A stretch of 64,000 bases of DNA. Origin: Terrihabitans soli. Lineage in GTDB: Bacteria; Pseudomonadota; Alphaproteobacteria; Rhizobiales; Methylopilaceae. Under the pieces are notes generated by a model. That model ran no database searches. It saw only the letters and a list, made by a program, of their open reading frames with translations, and was not told where the DNA came from. The stretch is taken from NCBI RefSeq assembly GCF_014191545.1, contig NZ_AP023361.1, positions 1-64,000 on the forward strand, given 5' to 3'. The translations under genes and the position numbers were made by a program. Positions 34,539 through 44,725 of the stretch are shown here, one piece after another. How positions within the stretch are numbered: the stretch's first letter is position 1; the number at the start of each line of letters is the position of its first letter.

Positions 34539-35576
34539 TCAGCGGACGAAGCCGACAATATCCTTTACGGCGGCAATGTTCGGCGCGGCGATGGCATGGG
34601 CCCGCTCGGCGCCGTCCTTGAGGATCGCGTCGATCGAGGCCGGATCGGACACAAGCCGCTTCATCTCGGCGCCGATGGGGCCGAGCTTTGCGACGGCCAC
34701 GTCCACGAGCGCATTCTTGAAGGCCGAGAACTGGCCGCCGCCGAACTGTTTCAGCACCGCATCCTGTTCTGTGCCGGCGAGCGCCGCGTAAATACCCACA
34801 AGATTTGCGGCTTCCGGACGGCCTTCGAGACCTGCGCTCTCCGACGGCAGCGGCTCCGGGTCCGTCTTGGCCTTGCGGACCTTTGACGCAATCGCATCCG
34901 CATCGTCGGTGAGATTGATGCGCGACTGATCGGAAGGATCGGATTTCGACATTTTCTTCGAACCATCGCGCAGGCTCATCACGCGCGCGGCTGCGCCCTG
35001 GATCAAAGGCTCGGGCTGCGGGAAGAACGCGTCGCCATAACCTTTTGCCGAAATGCTGGCGGAAAAATCATTGTTGAATTTCTGCGCGATGTCGCGCGCG
35101 AGTTCCAGATGCTGCTTCTGATCTTCGCCGACGGGCACATGCGTTGCGCGATAGGCCAGAATGTCGGCGGCCATCAGCACCGGATAGGTGTACAGACCAA
35201 CGCTCGCATTCTCGCGGTCTTTGCCGGCCTTTTCCTTGAACTGCGTCATCCGGTTCAGCCAGCCGATGCGCGCCGTGCAGCCCAAAATCCAGGCGAGCTC
35301 GGCATGCGCCGACACCTGGCTCTGATTGAAGATGATGTTCTTCTTCGGATCAACGCCCGCCGCGATGAAGGCGGCGGCGACTTCGCGGATGGTGCGCGTC
35401 AGCTCGTTCGGATCCTGCGCCACCGTGATGGCGTGGAGATCGACCACGCAATAGAGGCACTCATGCTGATGCTGCAGCGCGACGAATTTCTGGATCGCGC
35501 CGAGATAATTGCCGAGATGCAGATTGCCGGTCGGCTGGACGCCGGAGAACACGCGCGGCGGGAATGTGGTGGTCAT
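34539..35576 (-). CDS. trpS: Tryptophanyl-tRNA synthetase
   Basis: TrpS charges tRNA-Trp. From the ATG at 35576 the product is 345 residues. It starts [28 protein letters not shown] with the HIGH-like motif NLHLGNY, has [11 protein letters not shown], and the KMSKS motif KKMSKSD (about 205-211). A start at 35672 was rejected since the added residues have no family counterpart. In rhizobia trpS follows murJ; here a small unknown membrane gene is upstream. Confidence 0.95.
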   Translation of the reverse strand: MTTTFPPRVFSGVQPTGNLHLGNYLGAIQKFVALQHQHECLYCVVDLHAITVAQDPNELTRTIREVAAAFIAAGVDPKKNIIFNQSQVSAHAELAWILGCTARIGWLNRMTQFKEKAGKDRENASVGLYTYPVLMAADILAYRATHVPVGEDQKQHLELARDIAQKFNNDFSASISAKGYGDAFFPQPEPLIQGAAARVMSLRDGSKKMSKSDPSDQSRINLTDDADAIASKVRKAKTDPEPLPSESAGLEGRPEAANLVGIYAALAGTEQDAVLKQFGGGQFSAFKNALVDVAVAKLGPIGAEMKRLVSDPASIDAILKDGAERAHAIAAPNIAAVKDIVGFVR

Positions 35577-35637
35577 TTTGGGAATTCCGGAGTGGCGCGC
35601 CTTATCGCAATGGCCGAGGGGCCGCGCAAGCCCTGCC

Positions 35638-35910
35638 TCAATCCTCCATTTCCGCCACCCTGCGCCGGGCAAACCAGTGCAGCCCAGCGCTGAGCGTGCA
35701 GGCGAAAAGCAGGATTTTCAGATTGTCGAAGTCTTCGGCGTCGAGCCAGCTCCGCGGATTCCAGGTCCATCGGGTCGGATCTTCGTCCATCACCACCGGG
35801 ATGATGCCGACGGCCGCCACCGCGATCGCCATCCCGTTGATATAAAGAGCGCTCATCAGACGCCGCGCATTGCGCGCCGCCTTCGCGGGCACCTTAGCCG
35901 TTTTTGCCAT
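35638..35910 (-). CDS. Small inner-membrane protein, unknown
   Basis: A 90-residue protein with a basic N-terminus ([19 protein letters not shown]) and two likely membrane spans ([38 protein letters not shown]) joined by a Trp- and Asp-rich loop ([18 protein letters not shown]). I recognise no family. The alternating charge pattern suggests a small inner-membrane helper. It is divergent from the adenosine kinase gene with a 143-base spacer and lies 61 bases upstream of trpS, so they may be co-transcribed. Confidence 0.65.
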   Translation of the reverse strand: MAKTAKVPAKAARNARRLMSALYINGMAIAVAAVGIIPVVMDEDPTRWTWNPRSWLDAEDFDNLKILLFACTLSAGLHWFARRRVAEMED

Positions 35911-36053
35911 TGGATATTCGTCTCCCCAAGATCGTCCGCGCGAGCTTAGCCCCGCTCACTTTCCTTGAGGAAGGGATTGAGGACGTGGGTGGCCTTGGCT
36001 TCGGCCCCGCGCCCCGCTAAGCACCGCCATCTTCTCTTGTTGAAAGCGCCCAC

Positions 36054-37055
36054 ATGACCTCCCCCCGCTATGACGTGCTCGGCCTCGGTAACGCCATTGT
36101 CGACGTTCTGGCCCGGGTGGAGGACGACCTTCTGGTCAAGGAGGGCATGGCCAAGGGCTCGATGGCGCTGATCGACGAGGCGCGGGCCAAGGCTCTGTAC
36201 GATGTGATCGGCAGCCCGATCTATGTCTCAGGCGGTTCGGGCGCGAACACCTGCGCCGGCGTTGCCTCGCTCGGGGCCAAGGCCGCGTTCATCGGCAAGG
36301 TGCGGGACGACGAGCTCGGCACCGTCTTCGCCCATGACATCCGCGCGGCAGGCGTCCATTTCGCGACCCCGGCGGCGACGTCAGGCGCCGCGACCGCAAG
36401 CTCGACCATTCTCGTGACGGCGGACGGCGAGCGGACGATGAACACGTTTCTCGGCGCCAGTCAGGGCCTCGGCACGGCCGATGTCGATGCGGAACTCGTC
36501 CGCGCCTCGGGCATGATCTATCTCGAAGGCTATCTGTTCGATCCGCCGGAAGCGATCAGCGCGTTCCTGAAAGCTGCCGAGATCGCCCATGAGGCGGGAC
36601 GCAAAGTGTCGATCACTTTGTCCGACAGCTTCTGCGTCGACCGGCACCGCCAGGATTTTCTCGATTTCATCCGCTCGGGCGGCGTCGATCTCGTCTTCGC
36701 CAACGAGCACGAAGCGAAGGCGCTGTACGAAACATCTGATTTCGATACGGCTGTCGCCGCGCTGCGCAAGGACGCTCCGTCCGCCGTTGTGACGCGCAGC
36801 GAGAAGGGCGCGATCTTCATCGACAGGGCGAACACGACCGCCGTTCCGGCATTCCCCATCGAGCGCGTCATCGATGCGACCGGCGCGGGAGACTTGTTTG
36901 CGGCCGGTGTATTGACGGGCCTTGCGCGCAATCTGACGGTGGAAGATTCACTTCGCCTCGGCGCACTCGCCGCGGCTGAATGCCTGTCTCACATGGGCGC
37001 GCGTCCGCAGCGCAGCCTTGCCGGCTTTGCGGCGGAGAACGGGTTTTTGGGCTAG
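36054..37055 (+). CDS. PfkB-family kinase, adenosine kinase-like
   Basis: A 333-residue ribokinase-fold kinase with PfkB signatures: SGGSGANTCAGVASLGAKAAFIG (about 60-82) and DATGAGDLFAAGVL with the catalytic Asp (about 276-289). It resembles alphaproteobacterial adenosine kinases, phosphorylating adenosine to AMP and so clearing the product of S-adenosylhomocysteine breakdown. Substrate specificity is inferred. It converges on the atypical gene downstream, sharing the 4-base stop overlap CTAG. Confidence 0.88.
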   Translation: MTSPRYDVLGLGNAIVDVLARVEDDLLVKEGMAKGSMALIDEARAKALYDVIGSPIYVSGGSGANTCAGVASLGAKAAFIGKVRDDELGTVFAHDIRAAGVHFATPAATSGAATASSTILVTADGERTMNTFLGASQGLGTADVDAELVRASGMIYLEGYLFDPPEAISAFLKAAEIAHEAGRKVSITLSDSFCVDRHRQDFLDFIRSGGVDLVFANEHEAKALYETSDFDTAVAALRKDAPSAVVTRSEKGAIFIDRANTTAVPAFPIERVIDATGAGDLFAAGVLTGLARNLTVEDSLRLGALAAAECLSHMGARPQRSLAGFAAENGFLG

Positions 37056-37912
37056 GCCAAACAGGCGTCGACCCAACGATAGAACTCGGATTCCTGCTGG
37101 ACCGGCACCGCATTAATCAAAAGTTGCTCTACGGAGGTCGGAACCGGCGGCAGCTCTTGTCGTAGGAATGTTAAGTCTGCCGGATGACGCGGATTGCCAT
37201 TGAAGAATTCCTGACGGGACACGATCAGCCCGCCGTTCAACAATGCTTCGTCGCTGAGCCAGTGTTCCGCCAAGAAAACGATGGCATTTATTCGCCTAGA
37301 CTTGCCGAAGAACCGATTTGCGACAACATACAGGGCGGCCGTTGGATCGTCAGCAAACCAGGCCGCGGGGTACATACATACAATGATCGCCGGCTTATCT
37401 GACGGTAGCTGACCCTTCTTTCGAGCCAAGGTATTCACGAGCGTAGATTCCGCAAAGACGGGAGACGTCAATGACGTTACTTCGACATTTATTTCCTCGC
37501 CCCCTCGGACAACAGAAAAATCAAAGTCTTCGCCCTTGTTCATGCTCTCGGGTCTTGCATGAATGATGCAGCCACCCTGCATGAAGAGGCGTGCGGCAAG
37601 CGCCTCGAGAAACGCAGCCCTAAGATCGCGCGACTTAAGTCTGCGGCAGAACTCGGTGAAGCCGGGAGATCTTCTCAGAAGAAATATCGTTTCACCCATC
37701 ATTGTGACGCTCGTGCTGTATTGATAGCTCATGCCGCCACTGGGGTCGCGATATGCCTCAAGAAAGTTCTGCAGCCGTTGCGCAGCAAAGTTCTTCCGGA
37801 GGTATTGCGCGATAACAAACCCTGCGGCCGTGAGATATCTATGCTTGCGCATCTCGGGGCTCATGCTCGCCACGGCTTTTGCCAAATGCTTAGGAACTCG
37901 CGCAAATATCAT
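37052..37912 (-). CDS. Unknown protein with possible PD-(D/E)XK-like motif
   Basis: I recognise no family. The ATG at 37912 gives 286 residues. There is a basic N-terminal part (about 1-60), a helix FLEALAARLF (about 101-110), and then GEDFDFSVVRGGEEINVEVTSL (split about 127-147). The latter looks like the Asp...Glu-x-Lys strand pair of PD-(D/E)XK nucleases, but with Thr where Lys is expected, so activity is doubtful. Four counted 60-base rows are 47-60% GC, below neighbouring genes near 62%. It ends inside the adenosine kinase stop (CTAG) and starts 4 bases after yggS, so it looks like a later insertion. Signs of transfer are inferred. Confidence 0.68.
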   Translation of the reverse strand: MIFARVPKHLAKAVASMSPEMRKHRYLTAAGFVIAQYLRKNFAAQRLQNFLEAYRDPSGGMSYQYSTSVTMMGETIFLLRRSPGFTEFCRRLKSRDLRAAFLEALAARLFMQGGCIIHARPESMNKGEDFDFSVVRGGEEINVEVTSLTSPVFAESTLVNTLARKKGQLPSDKPAIIVCMYPAAWFADDPTAALYVVANRFFGKSRRINAIVFLAEHWLSDEALLNGGLIVSRQEFFNGNPRHPADLTFLRQELPPVPTSVEQLLINAVPVQQESEFYRWVDACLA

Positions 37913-37916
37913 GCGG

Positions 37917-38576
37917 TCACCGCACCCCAAAAATCGCCGAACCCACCCGCACATAGGTCGCGCCGAAGGAAATGGCGCTTTCGAAATCCGAGCTCATGCC
38001 CATTGAGAGTTCGGTGAGGCCGTTGCGCCTGGCGATCTTCTCCAACAGCGCGAAATGCGGCGCCGGGTTTTCCTCCGCCGGCGGGATGCACATCAGGCCG
38101 GTGACGTTCAGCCCATACTCACTCCTGCAGGCGGCGACGAAGGCGTCCGTCGCTTCCGGCAGAACGCCGGCCTTTTGCGGCTCGGCGCCGGTATTGACCT
38201 GAATAAGGAGCCTGGGCGCCCGGCCCTGCTTCTGAATCTCTTTGGCAAGCGCCCCGGCGATCTTCGGCCGGTCGACAGAATGGATGGCGTCGAACAGAGC
38301 GACCGCTTCCTCCGCCTTGTTGGATTGCAGCGAGCCGATGAGGTGAAGCTCAATCCCGGGATGCTTTTCCTTCAGGGCCGGATATTTGCCCTCGGCCTCC
38401 TGGACCCGGTTTTCGCCAAAGATCCTCTGCCCCGCCCCGATGACAGGCTCGACGGCCTCGGGCCCAAACGTCTTGGTCACGGCGACCAGCTTCACCGACC
38501 CCGCAGGACGCCCGGCGGACTTCTCGGCAGCGGCGATGCGGGCTCTGATCTCGGCGAGGTTTGAGAGGGTGGTCAT
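37917..38576 (-). CDS. yggS: YggS-family PLP-binding protein
   Basis: A 219-residue TIM-barrel protein that binds pyridoxal phosphate and keeps PLP and amino-acid pools balanced. It has LVAVTKTF with the PLP Lys (about 35), GENRVQEAEGK, HLIGSLQSNK and SMGMSSDFESAI with a C-terminal VRVGSAIFG, all diagnostic. It lies just upstream (minus strand) of the atypical gene. Two palindromic repeats separate it from leuS, which is divergent. Confidence 0.93.
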   Translation of the reverse strand: MTTLSNLAEIRARIAAAEKSAGRPAGSVKLVAVTKTFGPEAVEPVIGAGQRIFGENRVQEAEGKYPALKEKHPGIELHLIGSLQSNKAEEAVALFDAIHSVDRPKIAGALAKEIQKQGRAPRLLIQVNTGAEPQKAGVLPEATDAFVAACRSEYGLNVTGLMCIPPAEENPAPHFALLEKIARRNGLTELSMGMSSDFESAISFGATYVRVGSAIFGVR

Positions 38577-38613
38577 GCGACCGCTAAAGCACGAAGAGAG
38601 GTGATTGCGAAGG

Positions 38614-38660
38614 CCTCATGGTGAGGAGCGATGCGAAAGCATCGCGTCTCGAACCATGGG
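38614..38660 (+). repeat. Palindromic intergenic repeat, copy 1
   Basis: A 47-base element: outer arms CCTCATGGTGAGG and GTCTCGAACCATGGG, with an inner perfect stem GCGATGC/GCATCGC capped by GAAA. A second copy in inverted orientation lies 21 bases away. Such elements (CATCCTTCGAGAC...TCCTCAGGATGAGG) are common between genes in Hyphomicrobiales. Two bases that differ between the copies (GG/CC) change on both sides of the stem. Confidence 0.75.
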
Positions 38661-38681
38661 CGGCAGGAACGGGACTCGCGG

Positions 38682-38723
38682 CCCATCCTTCGAGACGGGC
38701 CTTCGGCCCTCCTCAGGATGAGG
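38682..38723 (-). repeat. Palindromic intergenic repeat, copy 2 (inverted)
   Basis: A 42-base inverted partner of the copy at 38614-38660. Read on the minus strand it gives CCTCATCCTGAGGAG, the inner stem GGGCC/GGCCC with a GAA loop, and GTCTCGAAGGATGGG. Compared with copy 1, GG/CC in the outer stem become CC/GG and the inner hairpin is replaced by a different one, so pairing is preserved. Confidence 0.75.
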
Positions 38724-38790
38724 ATCGAGGTTGACCCCGCCGCTCTGAGGAGCCAATTTCCGGCAACTTTTCCGGAAGGCTCACAGTATC

Positions 38791-41382
38791 ATGACGACGG
38801 AGCGCTATGACGCCCGCAGCGCCGAACCCAAATGGCAGAAAGCCTGGGATGAGGCCGAGACGTTCAAGGCCAAAAACGACGACCCGCGCCCGCATTATTA
38901 TGTGCTGGAGATGTTCCCCTATCCGTCGGGGCGCATCCATATGGGCCATGTCCGCAACTACGCCATGGGCGATGTCGTCGCCCGGGTGAAGCGGGCCAAG
39001 GGCTTCAATGTTCTCCACCCGATGGGCTGGGACGCCTTCGGCCTGCCGGCCGAGAACGCCGCCATCGAGCGTAAGGTCCATCCCCGCGAATGGACCTATT
39101 CGAACATCGCCACCATGCGTGGCCAGCTGAAAAGCATGGGCCTGTCGCTCGACTGGTCGCGCGAGATCGCTACCTGCGATCCCGAATATTACGCCCAGCA
39201 GCAGAAGCTGTTCATCGACTTCCTCAAAGCCGGGCTCGTCGACCGCAAACAGTCCAAGGTGAACTGGGACCCGGTGGACAACACCGTGCTCGCAAACGAG
39301 CAGGTCATCGACGGCCATGGCTGGCGCTCGGGCGCGCCGGTCGAGATCCGCGAACTGACCCAGTGGTTCCTGAAGATCACCGACTTCTCCGAAGACCTTC
39401 TGCAGAAGCTCGACACGCTCGACCGCTGGCCGGAAAAAGTCCGGCTGATGCAGAAGAACTGGATCGGCAAGTCGGAAGGCCTGCTCGTCCGCTTCATGCT
39501 GGAAGGCGCGCCGGACGGTTTCTCGGAAGTCGAAGTTTACACCACACGTCCCGACACTCTGTTCGGCGCGGCGTTTGTGGCCGTCGCGCCCGATCATCCG
39601 ATTGCGCAGGCGGTGGCGAAATCCGACAAGAAACTCGCCGCCTTCATCGACGAAGCGCGCAAGACCGGCACGTCGGCGGCCGCCATCGAGACGGCGGAAA
39701 AGCACGGCTACGACACGGGCGTTGCCGCGGTGCATCCGCTCGATCCGTCGCGCAAGGTTCCGGTCTATGTCGCCAACTTCATCCTGATGGATTACGGCAC
39801 GGGCGCGATTTTCGGCTGCCCGGCGCACGATCAGCGCGATTTCGAATTCGCCACCAAATACCGGCTGCCCATTACCCGCGTCGTCTCAAGCGATCCGAAG
39901 ACGGACAGCCTGCCGCTGAAGGAAGCCGATTCCGAAGACGGCGGCACGCTGATCAATTCGGAGTTCCTCAACGGAATGTCCGTACAGCAGGCGAAGGATG
40001 CGGTGGCGGCAAAGCTCGAAGCTGCAAGCCTCGGCAACCGCCCCGTCGGCAAGCGCCAGGTGAACTATCGCCTGCGCGATTGGGGCATTTCGCGCCAGCG
40101 CTATTGGGGCTGCCCGATCCCGATCATCCATTGCGAGAAGCACGGCCCCGTGCCGGTGCCGGACGATCAGCTGCCGGTGCGCCTGCCCGACGACATCACC
40201 TTCGATCGTCCCGGCAATCCGCTCGATCATCATCCGACCTGGAAGCATGTGCCCTGCCCGGTCTGCGGCGAGCCTTCGCGCCGCGAGACGGACACGATGG
40301 ACACGTTTGTGGACTCGTCGTGGTATTTCGCACGCTTCACCACGCCGCATCTGAACAAGCCCGTCGACAAAGCCACCGCCGACAAATGGCTGCCGGTCAA
40401 CCAGTATATCGGCGGCATCGAGCATGCGATCCTGCATCTGCTCTATTCGCGCTTCTTCACCCGCGCGATGAAGAAGGCGGGCTACACGACGCTCGACGAG
40501 CCTTTTGCGGGCCTCTTCACGCAAGGCATGGTCGTCCACGAAACCTACCGGGCGAACGGCGAATGGGTGTCGCCGGACGACATCGTCATTACCGGCGAGG
40601 GCGCAACGCGCACGGCCAAGACCAAATCCGGCGGCGCGGTCGAGATCGGCTCGATCGAAAAAATGTCGAAGTCGAAAAAGAATGTCGTCGATCCGGACGA
40701 CATCATCGCCCGCTACGGCGCCGACACGGCGCGCTGGTTCATGCTGTCCGATAGTCCGCCGGAGCGCGACGTCATCTGGACCGAAGCCGGCGTCGAAGGC
40801 GCGGGCCGTTTCGTCCAGCGCCTGTGGCGCATCGTGACCGACATCGCCGCCGTGGCGGACGGCGCCAAGCCTGCCGCGTTCTCGGAGGATGCGCTGACGC
40901 TCCGCCGCGCAACCCATCAGGCCATTGCCGCGGTCGACGAGAATATCGAGGGGCTCCGCTTCAACGTGGCCGTCGCCAAGATCTATGAGCTGGCCAACGC
41001 CATCGGTGTGGCGCGGACGAAACAGGCGGACGACAGTTTGGGCTGGGCCCTGCGCGAAGCGGGCCGGACCCTCATCCAGCTCATCGCCCCGATGATGCCG
41101 CATCTGGCCGAAGAGTGCTGGACGGCGCTCGGGCACAAAGGCCTCGTCGCACAGGCGAAATGGCCGGAGGCGGAGGCCTCGCTTCTCGTCTCGGATACGG
41201 TTACGCTCCCGGTGCAGATCAACGGCAAGAAGCGCGACGAGATCACGGTTCCTGCCGGGGCGAGCCCCGCAGAGGTCGAAGAGGCTGTCCGCAAGCTCGA
41301 TTCTGTTGTACGCGCTAGTGACGGGAAGCCGCTGAAAAAGGTCATCGTCGTCCCGCAAAGGATCGTCAATGTCGTGGTCTGA
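38791..41382 (+). CDS. leuS: Leucyl-tRNA synthetase
   Basis: LeuS charges tRNA-Leu and edits misactivated amino acids. The 863-residue class I enzyme has the HIGH motif as HMGH (about 50-53) after FPYPSGRI, the editing domain with [20 protein letters not shown], zinc-like [24 protein letters not shown], and [14 protein letters not shown] (about 624-637). It begins leuS-lptE-holA; lptE starts inside its last codons (14-base overlap). Confidence 0.97.
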   Translation: MTTERYDARSAEPKWQKAWDEAETFKAKNDDPRPHYYVLEMFPYPSGRIHMGHVRNYAMGDVVARVKRAKGFNVLHPMGWDAFGLPAENAAIERKVHPREWTYSNIATMRGQLKSMGLSLDWSREIATCDPEYYAQQQKLFIDFLKAGLVDRKQSKVNWDPVDNTVLANEQVIDGHGWRSGAPVEIRELTQWFLKITDFSEDLLQKLDTLDRWPEKVRLMQKNWIGKSEGLLVRFMLEGAPDGFSEVEVYTTRPDTLFGAAFVAVAPDHPIAQAVAKSDKKLAAFIDEARKTGTSAAAIETAEKHGYDTGVAAVHPLDPSRKVPVYVANFILMDYGTGAIFGCPAHDQRDFEFATKYRLPITRVVSSDPKTDSLPLKEADSEDGGTLINSEFLNGMSVQQAKDAVAAKLEAASLGNRPVGKRQVNYRLRDWGISRQRYWGCPIPIIHCEKHGPVPVPDDQLPVRLPDDITFDRPGNPLDHHPTWKHVPCPVCGEPSRRETDTMDTFVDSSWYFARFTTPHLNKPVDKATADKWLPVNQYIGGIEHAILHLLYSRFFTRAMKKAGYTTLDEPFAGLFTQGMVVHETYRANGEWVSPDDIVITGEGATRTAKTKSGGAVEIGSIEKMSKSKKNVVDPDDIIARYGADTARWFMLSDSPPERDVIWTEAGVEGAGRFVQRLWRIVTDIAAVADGAKPAAFSEDALTLRRATHQAIAAVDENIEGLRFNVAVAKIYELANAIGVARTKQADDSLGWALREAGRTLIQLIAPMMPHLAEECWTALGHKGLVAQAKWPEAEASLLVSDTVTLPVQINGKKRDEITVPAGASPAEVEEAVRKLDSVVRASDGKPLKKVIVVPQRIVNVVV

Positions 41383-41968
41383 TACCAAGCGCTTTGGCCG
41401 CATCGGGGTTCTGCTTCTCGCTGCCCTCGGCCTCGGCGGCTGCCTCCAGCCCATGTATGCCCAGGGCCCGGTCGTTGCCTCGACCGGACCGGGGGCTCCC
41501 ATTGCCGTCAGCCCGGAAGCAGGACTGGCCCAGGTCGACATCCTGCCGATCGACGGTCGGGTCGGTCAGAAAATCCGCAACGACCTCATCTTCACCCTGA
41601 CCGGGGGCGCCGGGGTCCCGACCGCGCCGCGTTACCGGCTCGACATCACCGTCCAGGTGATCGCCGCCCAGGTCGCCATCGTCGATCCGTTCACCAGCCG
41701 TCCGCAGCTGCAGACCGCCGGCGTCGATGCGTCCTATGTGCTGGTCGAAATCAACAAGGGCATTCCGATCGTCTCGGGCAATGCCATCGGCCGCGCCACC
41801 TATACCCGCAACCGCCAGCGCTTTGCCTCGACGCGCGCCCAGCGCGATGCGGAAGACCGCGCCGCAAAGGTCGTGGTCGAACAGATCCGCGCCAAGCTGC
41901 TTGCCCATTTCTCGGGACATGGCGTTCCGCCCGCCCCCGTCGTCGCGGTGAAACCCGCGGGCATCTGA
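41369..41968 (+). CDS. lptE: LPS assembly lipoprotein LptE
   Basis: LptE plugs and assists LptD in inserting LPS into the outer membrane. The 199-residue precursor has a basic start, a hydrophobic signal and the lipobox LGGC with the lipidated Cys at 25, then a beta-rich LptE domain ([31 protein letters not shown]). The C-terminal 20 residues are Pro/Val-rich. It overlaps leuS by 14 bases and is 4 bases before holA, a conserved trio. Confidence 0.9.
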   Translation: MSWSDTKRFGRIGVLLLAALGLGGCLQPMYAQGPVVASTGPGAPIAVSPEAGLAQVDILPIDGRVGQKIRNDLIFTLTGGAGVPTAPRYRLDITVQVIAAQVAIVDPFTSRPQLQTAGVDASYVLVEINKGIPIVSGNAIGRATYTRNRQRFASTRAQRDAEDRAAKVVVEQIRAKLLAHFSGHGVPPAPVVAVKPAGI

Positions 41969-41972
41969 TTTC

Positions 41973-42977
41973 ATGGTGGCGATCAAAGCGGCCGGCGCCG
42001 ACGCCTTTGTAGCCCGGCCCGATCCGAACGTTTTCTGCTTTCTCGTTTACGGCCCCGATTCCGGCCTTGTCGCCGAGCGCGCCGCGCATCTCGCCAAATC
42101 CGCGGTCGACGATCCGAACGATGCCTTCTCGCTCGTCCGCATCGACGGCGACGATCTCGCCTCCGATCCCGAACGCCTTCTCGATGAAGCGCACACCGTT
42201 GCTTTGTTCGGCGGCAGACGCGCCATCTGGATCCGCGCCGGATCGCGGCCGATCCAGGCCGCCGTCGAAAAGCTTCTTGCCGGGCCCGCGCCGGATGCGC
42301 GGATCGTCGTCGAGGCCGGAAACTTGGGCAAGGGCGCGCCGCTCCGCACCATGTGCGAAAAGAGCCCGAAGGCCGCAGCGCTCCCGTGCTTTGCCGACAA
42401 CGAAGCCGGCATCTCCAAACTCATCGACAAGGAGCTCGGCGAGGCCGGGCTGAAGATAGACCCCAATGCCAGGCAGGCGCTTCTGGCGCTACTCGGCGCC
42501 GACCGGATGGCGACGCGCCAGGAAATCGACAAGCTGGCTTTGTACGCACATGGCGAGGAGCGCGTGACACTCGCCCATGTCGATGCGGCCGTCGCCGATG
42601 TCTCGGCGGTGGCGCTCGACGATGCGGTGGATGCGGCTTTTGCCGGAAACACCGATGGGCTCGAGCGCGGACTTGCGGCCCTCGATGCCTCGGGCATTCC
42701 CGCTTCCGCTGCGCTTCTCGCGGCGCTGCGCCACGCGATCCAGCTGCACAAGGTCAGAGCGTCCGGCCAGGAGATCGAGCGCGCCTGGCCGCATCTGCAT
42801 TTCAGGCGCAAGGGCCTTGTCGAGATGGCGCTGTCGCGCTTTTCGACGGCGCGGATGGATGCCGCCGTGCAGCGGCTGGCGCAGGCTGTTCTGGAAGGAC
42901 GCCGCAGCGGTGCTTTAGGTGAAACAATCGCCCGGCGCGCGCTCGCCTCGATCGCGCTCGAAGCCAAGCGGCGCTAG
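41973..42977 (+). CDS. holA: DNA polymerase III delta subunit
   Basis: HolA (delta) is the clamp-loader subunit that opens the beta clamp encoded by dnaN in this window. The 334-residue protein starts MVAIKAAGADAFVARPDPNVFCFLVYG and has the delta-type Rossmann part with PDSGLVAERAAHLAK. Later come LLGADRMATRQEIDKLALYA and a C-terminal collar domain (LAALRHAIQLHKVR, AVLEGRRSGALG). It converges on parB with 15 bases between stops. Confidence 0.93.
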   Translation: MVAIKAAGADAFVARPDPNVFCFLVYGPDSGLVAERAAHLAKSAVDDPNDAFSLVRIDGDDLASDPERLLDEAHTVALFGGRRAIWIRAGSRPIQAAVEKLLAGPAPDARIVVEAGNLGKGAPLRTMCEKSPKAAALPCFADNEAGISKLIDKELGEAGLKIDPNARQALLALLGADRMATRQEIDKLALYAHGEERVTLAHVDAAVADVSAVALDDAVDAAFAGNTDGLERGLAALDASGIPASAALLAALRHAIQLHKVRASGQEIERAWPHLHFRRKGLVEMALSRFSTARMDAAVQRLAQAVLEGRRSGALGETIARRALASIALEAKRR

Positions 42978-42992
42978 CTCTTTCCGCTGAAA

Positions 42993-43865
42993 TTACCGCG
43001 CGCGTTTCAGACGGCGGGCGATCTCGTCGAGCTGTTCGAGGCTCGAATAGCGGATGATGACCTGGCCGCCCGGACCTTTGTGCGCGACTTCGACATTGAG
43101 GCCGAGCGCGTCCGAGAGAATCTTTTCGAGAACCGTCGTGTCCTCATCCTTGCGGCCGGGCTTTTTGGCTTTCGCCGTGCCGCTCGACTGGCCGAGCGCT
43201 TCGGCATCGCGCACCGACAGACCGCCATCGATAATGCGCTTCGCGGCGCCCGAAGGATCGGGATTGTTGATCAGCGCACGCGCATGGCCGGCCGAGAGTT
43301 TGCCGTCGAGAACCGCGGCCTTCACATCGTCCGGCAGCTTCAACAGGCGCAGCGTGTTGGCAATATGGCTGCGGCTTTTGCCGATGATTTTCGCCAGCGC
43401 ATCCTGCGTGTGACCGTAGGCCGAAATCAGCGCCTGATAGCCCGCAGCTTCTTCCACCGCGTTAAGATCGGAGCGCTGAACGTTTTCGACGATCGCAACT
43501 TCGAGCGCTTCCTTGTCGTCGATATCGAGCACGACGACCGGAACATCGTGAATACCGGCGCGCTGCGCAGCGCGCCAGCGGCGTTCGCCGGCGATGATCT
43601 CGAACACATTGTTTGCGCCCTGAACGGCACGCACGAGAATGGGCTGAAGCACGCCCTTTTCTTTGACCGAGGCGGACAGTTCCTGAAGATCGTCCTCGCC
43701 GAAGGTCTTGCGCGGGTTCTTCAGATTGGCGCGCAGGAACTCGATCGGGACGCGCTTCTGACCCTGCTTGGGCGATTGTGAGACCTGCTCATCTTCGCCG
43801 ACATCGCCGATCAGGGCCGCAAGCCCACGTCCAAGCCGCGGCCGGGCCGCCTCATCTGCCATCAC
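42993..43865 (-). CDS. parB: Chromosome partition protein ParB
   Basis: ParB is a CTP-dependent clamp that loads at parS and spreads, driving origin segregation with ParA and SMC. The 290-residue protein has an N-terminal ParA-stimulating basic stretch (RPRLGRGLAALIGD), the CTPase motif GERRWRAAQRAG (about 93-104), the HTH that reads parS (IIGKSRSHIANTLRLLKLP) and a C-terminal dimer domain. Three parS sites lie 1.5-5 kb away. Confidence 0.96.
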   Translation of the reverse strand: MMADEAARPRLGRGLAALIGDVGEDEQVSQSPKQGQKRVPIEFLRANLKNPRKTFGEDDLQELSASVKEKGVLQPILVRAVQGANNVFEIIAGERRWRAAQRAGIHDVPVVVLDIDDKEALEVAIVENVQRSDLNAVEEAAGYQALISAYGHTQDALAKIIGKSRSHIANTLRLLKLPDDVKAAVLDGKLSAGHARALINNPDPSGAAKRIIDGGLSVRDAEALGQSSGTAKAKKPGRKDEDTTVLEKILSDALGLNVEVAHKGPGGQVIIRYSSLEQLDEIARRLKRAR

Positions 43866-43887
43866 GTCACATCTCCCGAATTTCGCG

Positions 43888-44697
43888 TCACGCCGCGCGG
43901 AGCTTGCGCTCGCGCTGAATGATTTCGGACGCCAGTTTCAGATAGGCCTGGCTGCCCGAGCAATTGAGGTCATAGAGCAGGACCGGCTTGCCGTGGGACG
44001 GCGCTTCCGACACCCGCACATTGCGAGGAATGATCGTCTCGAAAACCTTGTCGCCCATATATTCGCGGACGTCAGCGACGACCTGGCCCGACAGATTGTT
44101 GCGGCCGTCGAACATGGTCAGCACGACGCCCTGGATCGTCAGATCCGGATTGAGCGTGTTGCGCACCTGCTCGATGGTGCGCAGCAGCTGCGACAGGCCT
44201 TCCAGCGCGAAGAACTCGCACTGCAGCGGCACGAGGATCGCCTGCGCCGCGGCCAGCGAATTGATGGTCAGAAGATTGAACGAAGGCGGGCAATCGACAA
44301 GTACATACGTGTAGGGCTCGCCGCCGTCTTCGGCCAGACCCTTCAGCGCCGCGCGCAAACGATAGGCGCGGTTCTTGTCGCCGGCGATTTCCATTTCGAC
44401 GCCGAGAAGATCCATGGTCGAGGGGGCCACATCGAGCTGCGGCACCGCCGTCGGCATCGCGATCTCGCGGATCTGCGCCATGCCCACCATCACATGATAG
44501 GTCGAGAGCTTTCGGCTTTTCCGGTCGATGCCCATGCCGGTCGAGGCATTGCCCTGCGGATCGAGATCGACGATCAGCACTTTCTCGCCGATGGCGGCGA
44601 GCGCCGTTCCGAGATTGATGGCCGTGGTCGTCTTGCCGACGCCGCCCTTTTGGTTGGCGATTGCCAGAATACGCGGCGCCTTCACTATGTCGTTCAT
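43888..44697 (-). CDS. parA: Chromosome partition ATPase ParA
   Basis: ParA is the Walker-type ATPase whose DNA-bound gradient pulls ParB-parS. From the ATG at 44697 the product is 269 residues, with the deviant Walker A KGGVGKTTT (about 17-25), VLIVDLDPQGNAS and VLVDCPPSFNLLT. An ATG 9 bases upstream is also possible. It is between rsmG and parB; the product is predicted to act with ParB on parS in this same cluster. Confidence 0.95.
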   Translation of the reverse strand: MNDIVKAPRILAIANQKGGVGKTTTAINLGTALAAIGEKVLIVDLDPQGNASTGMGIDRKSRKLSTYHVMVGMAQIREIAMPTAVPQLDVAPSTMDLLGVEMEIAGDKNRAYRLRAALKGLAEDGGEPYTYVLVDCPPSFNLLTINSLAAAQAILVPLQCEFFALEGLSQLLRTIEQVRNTLNPDLTIQGVVLTMFDGRNNLSGQVVADVREYMGDKVFETIIPRNVRVSEAPSHGKPVLLYDLNCSGSQAYLKLASEIIQRERKLRAA

Positions 44698-44725
44698 GTG
44701 CCTCATCCGCCCTTGAGGAGCATGG

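Noticed and set aside
38577-38790. CRISPR array or tRNA gene in the repeat region before leuS
   Set aside because: There are only two inverted copies with a short spacer, no direct-repeat periodicity, and no cloverleaf or T-loop.
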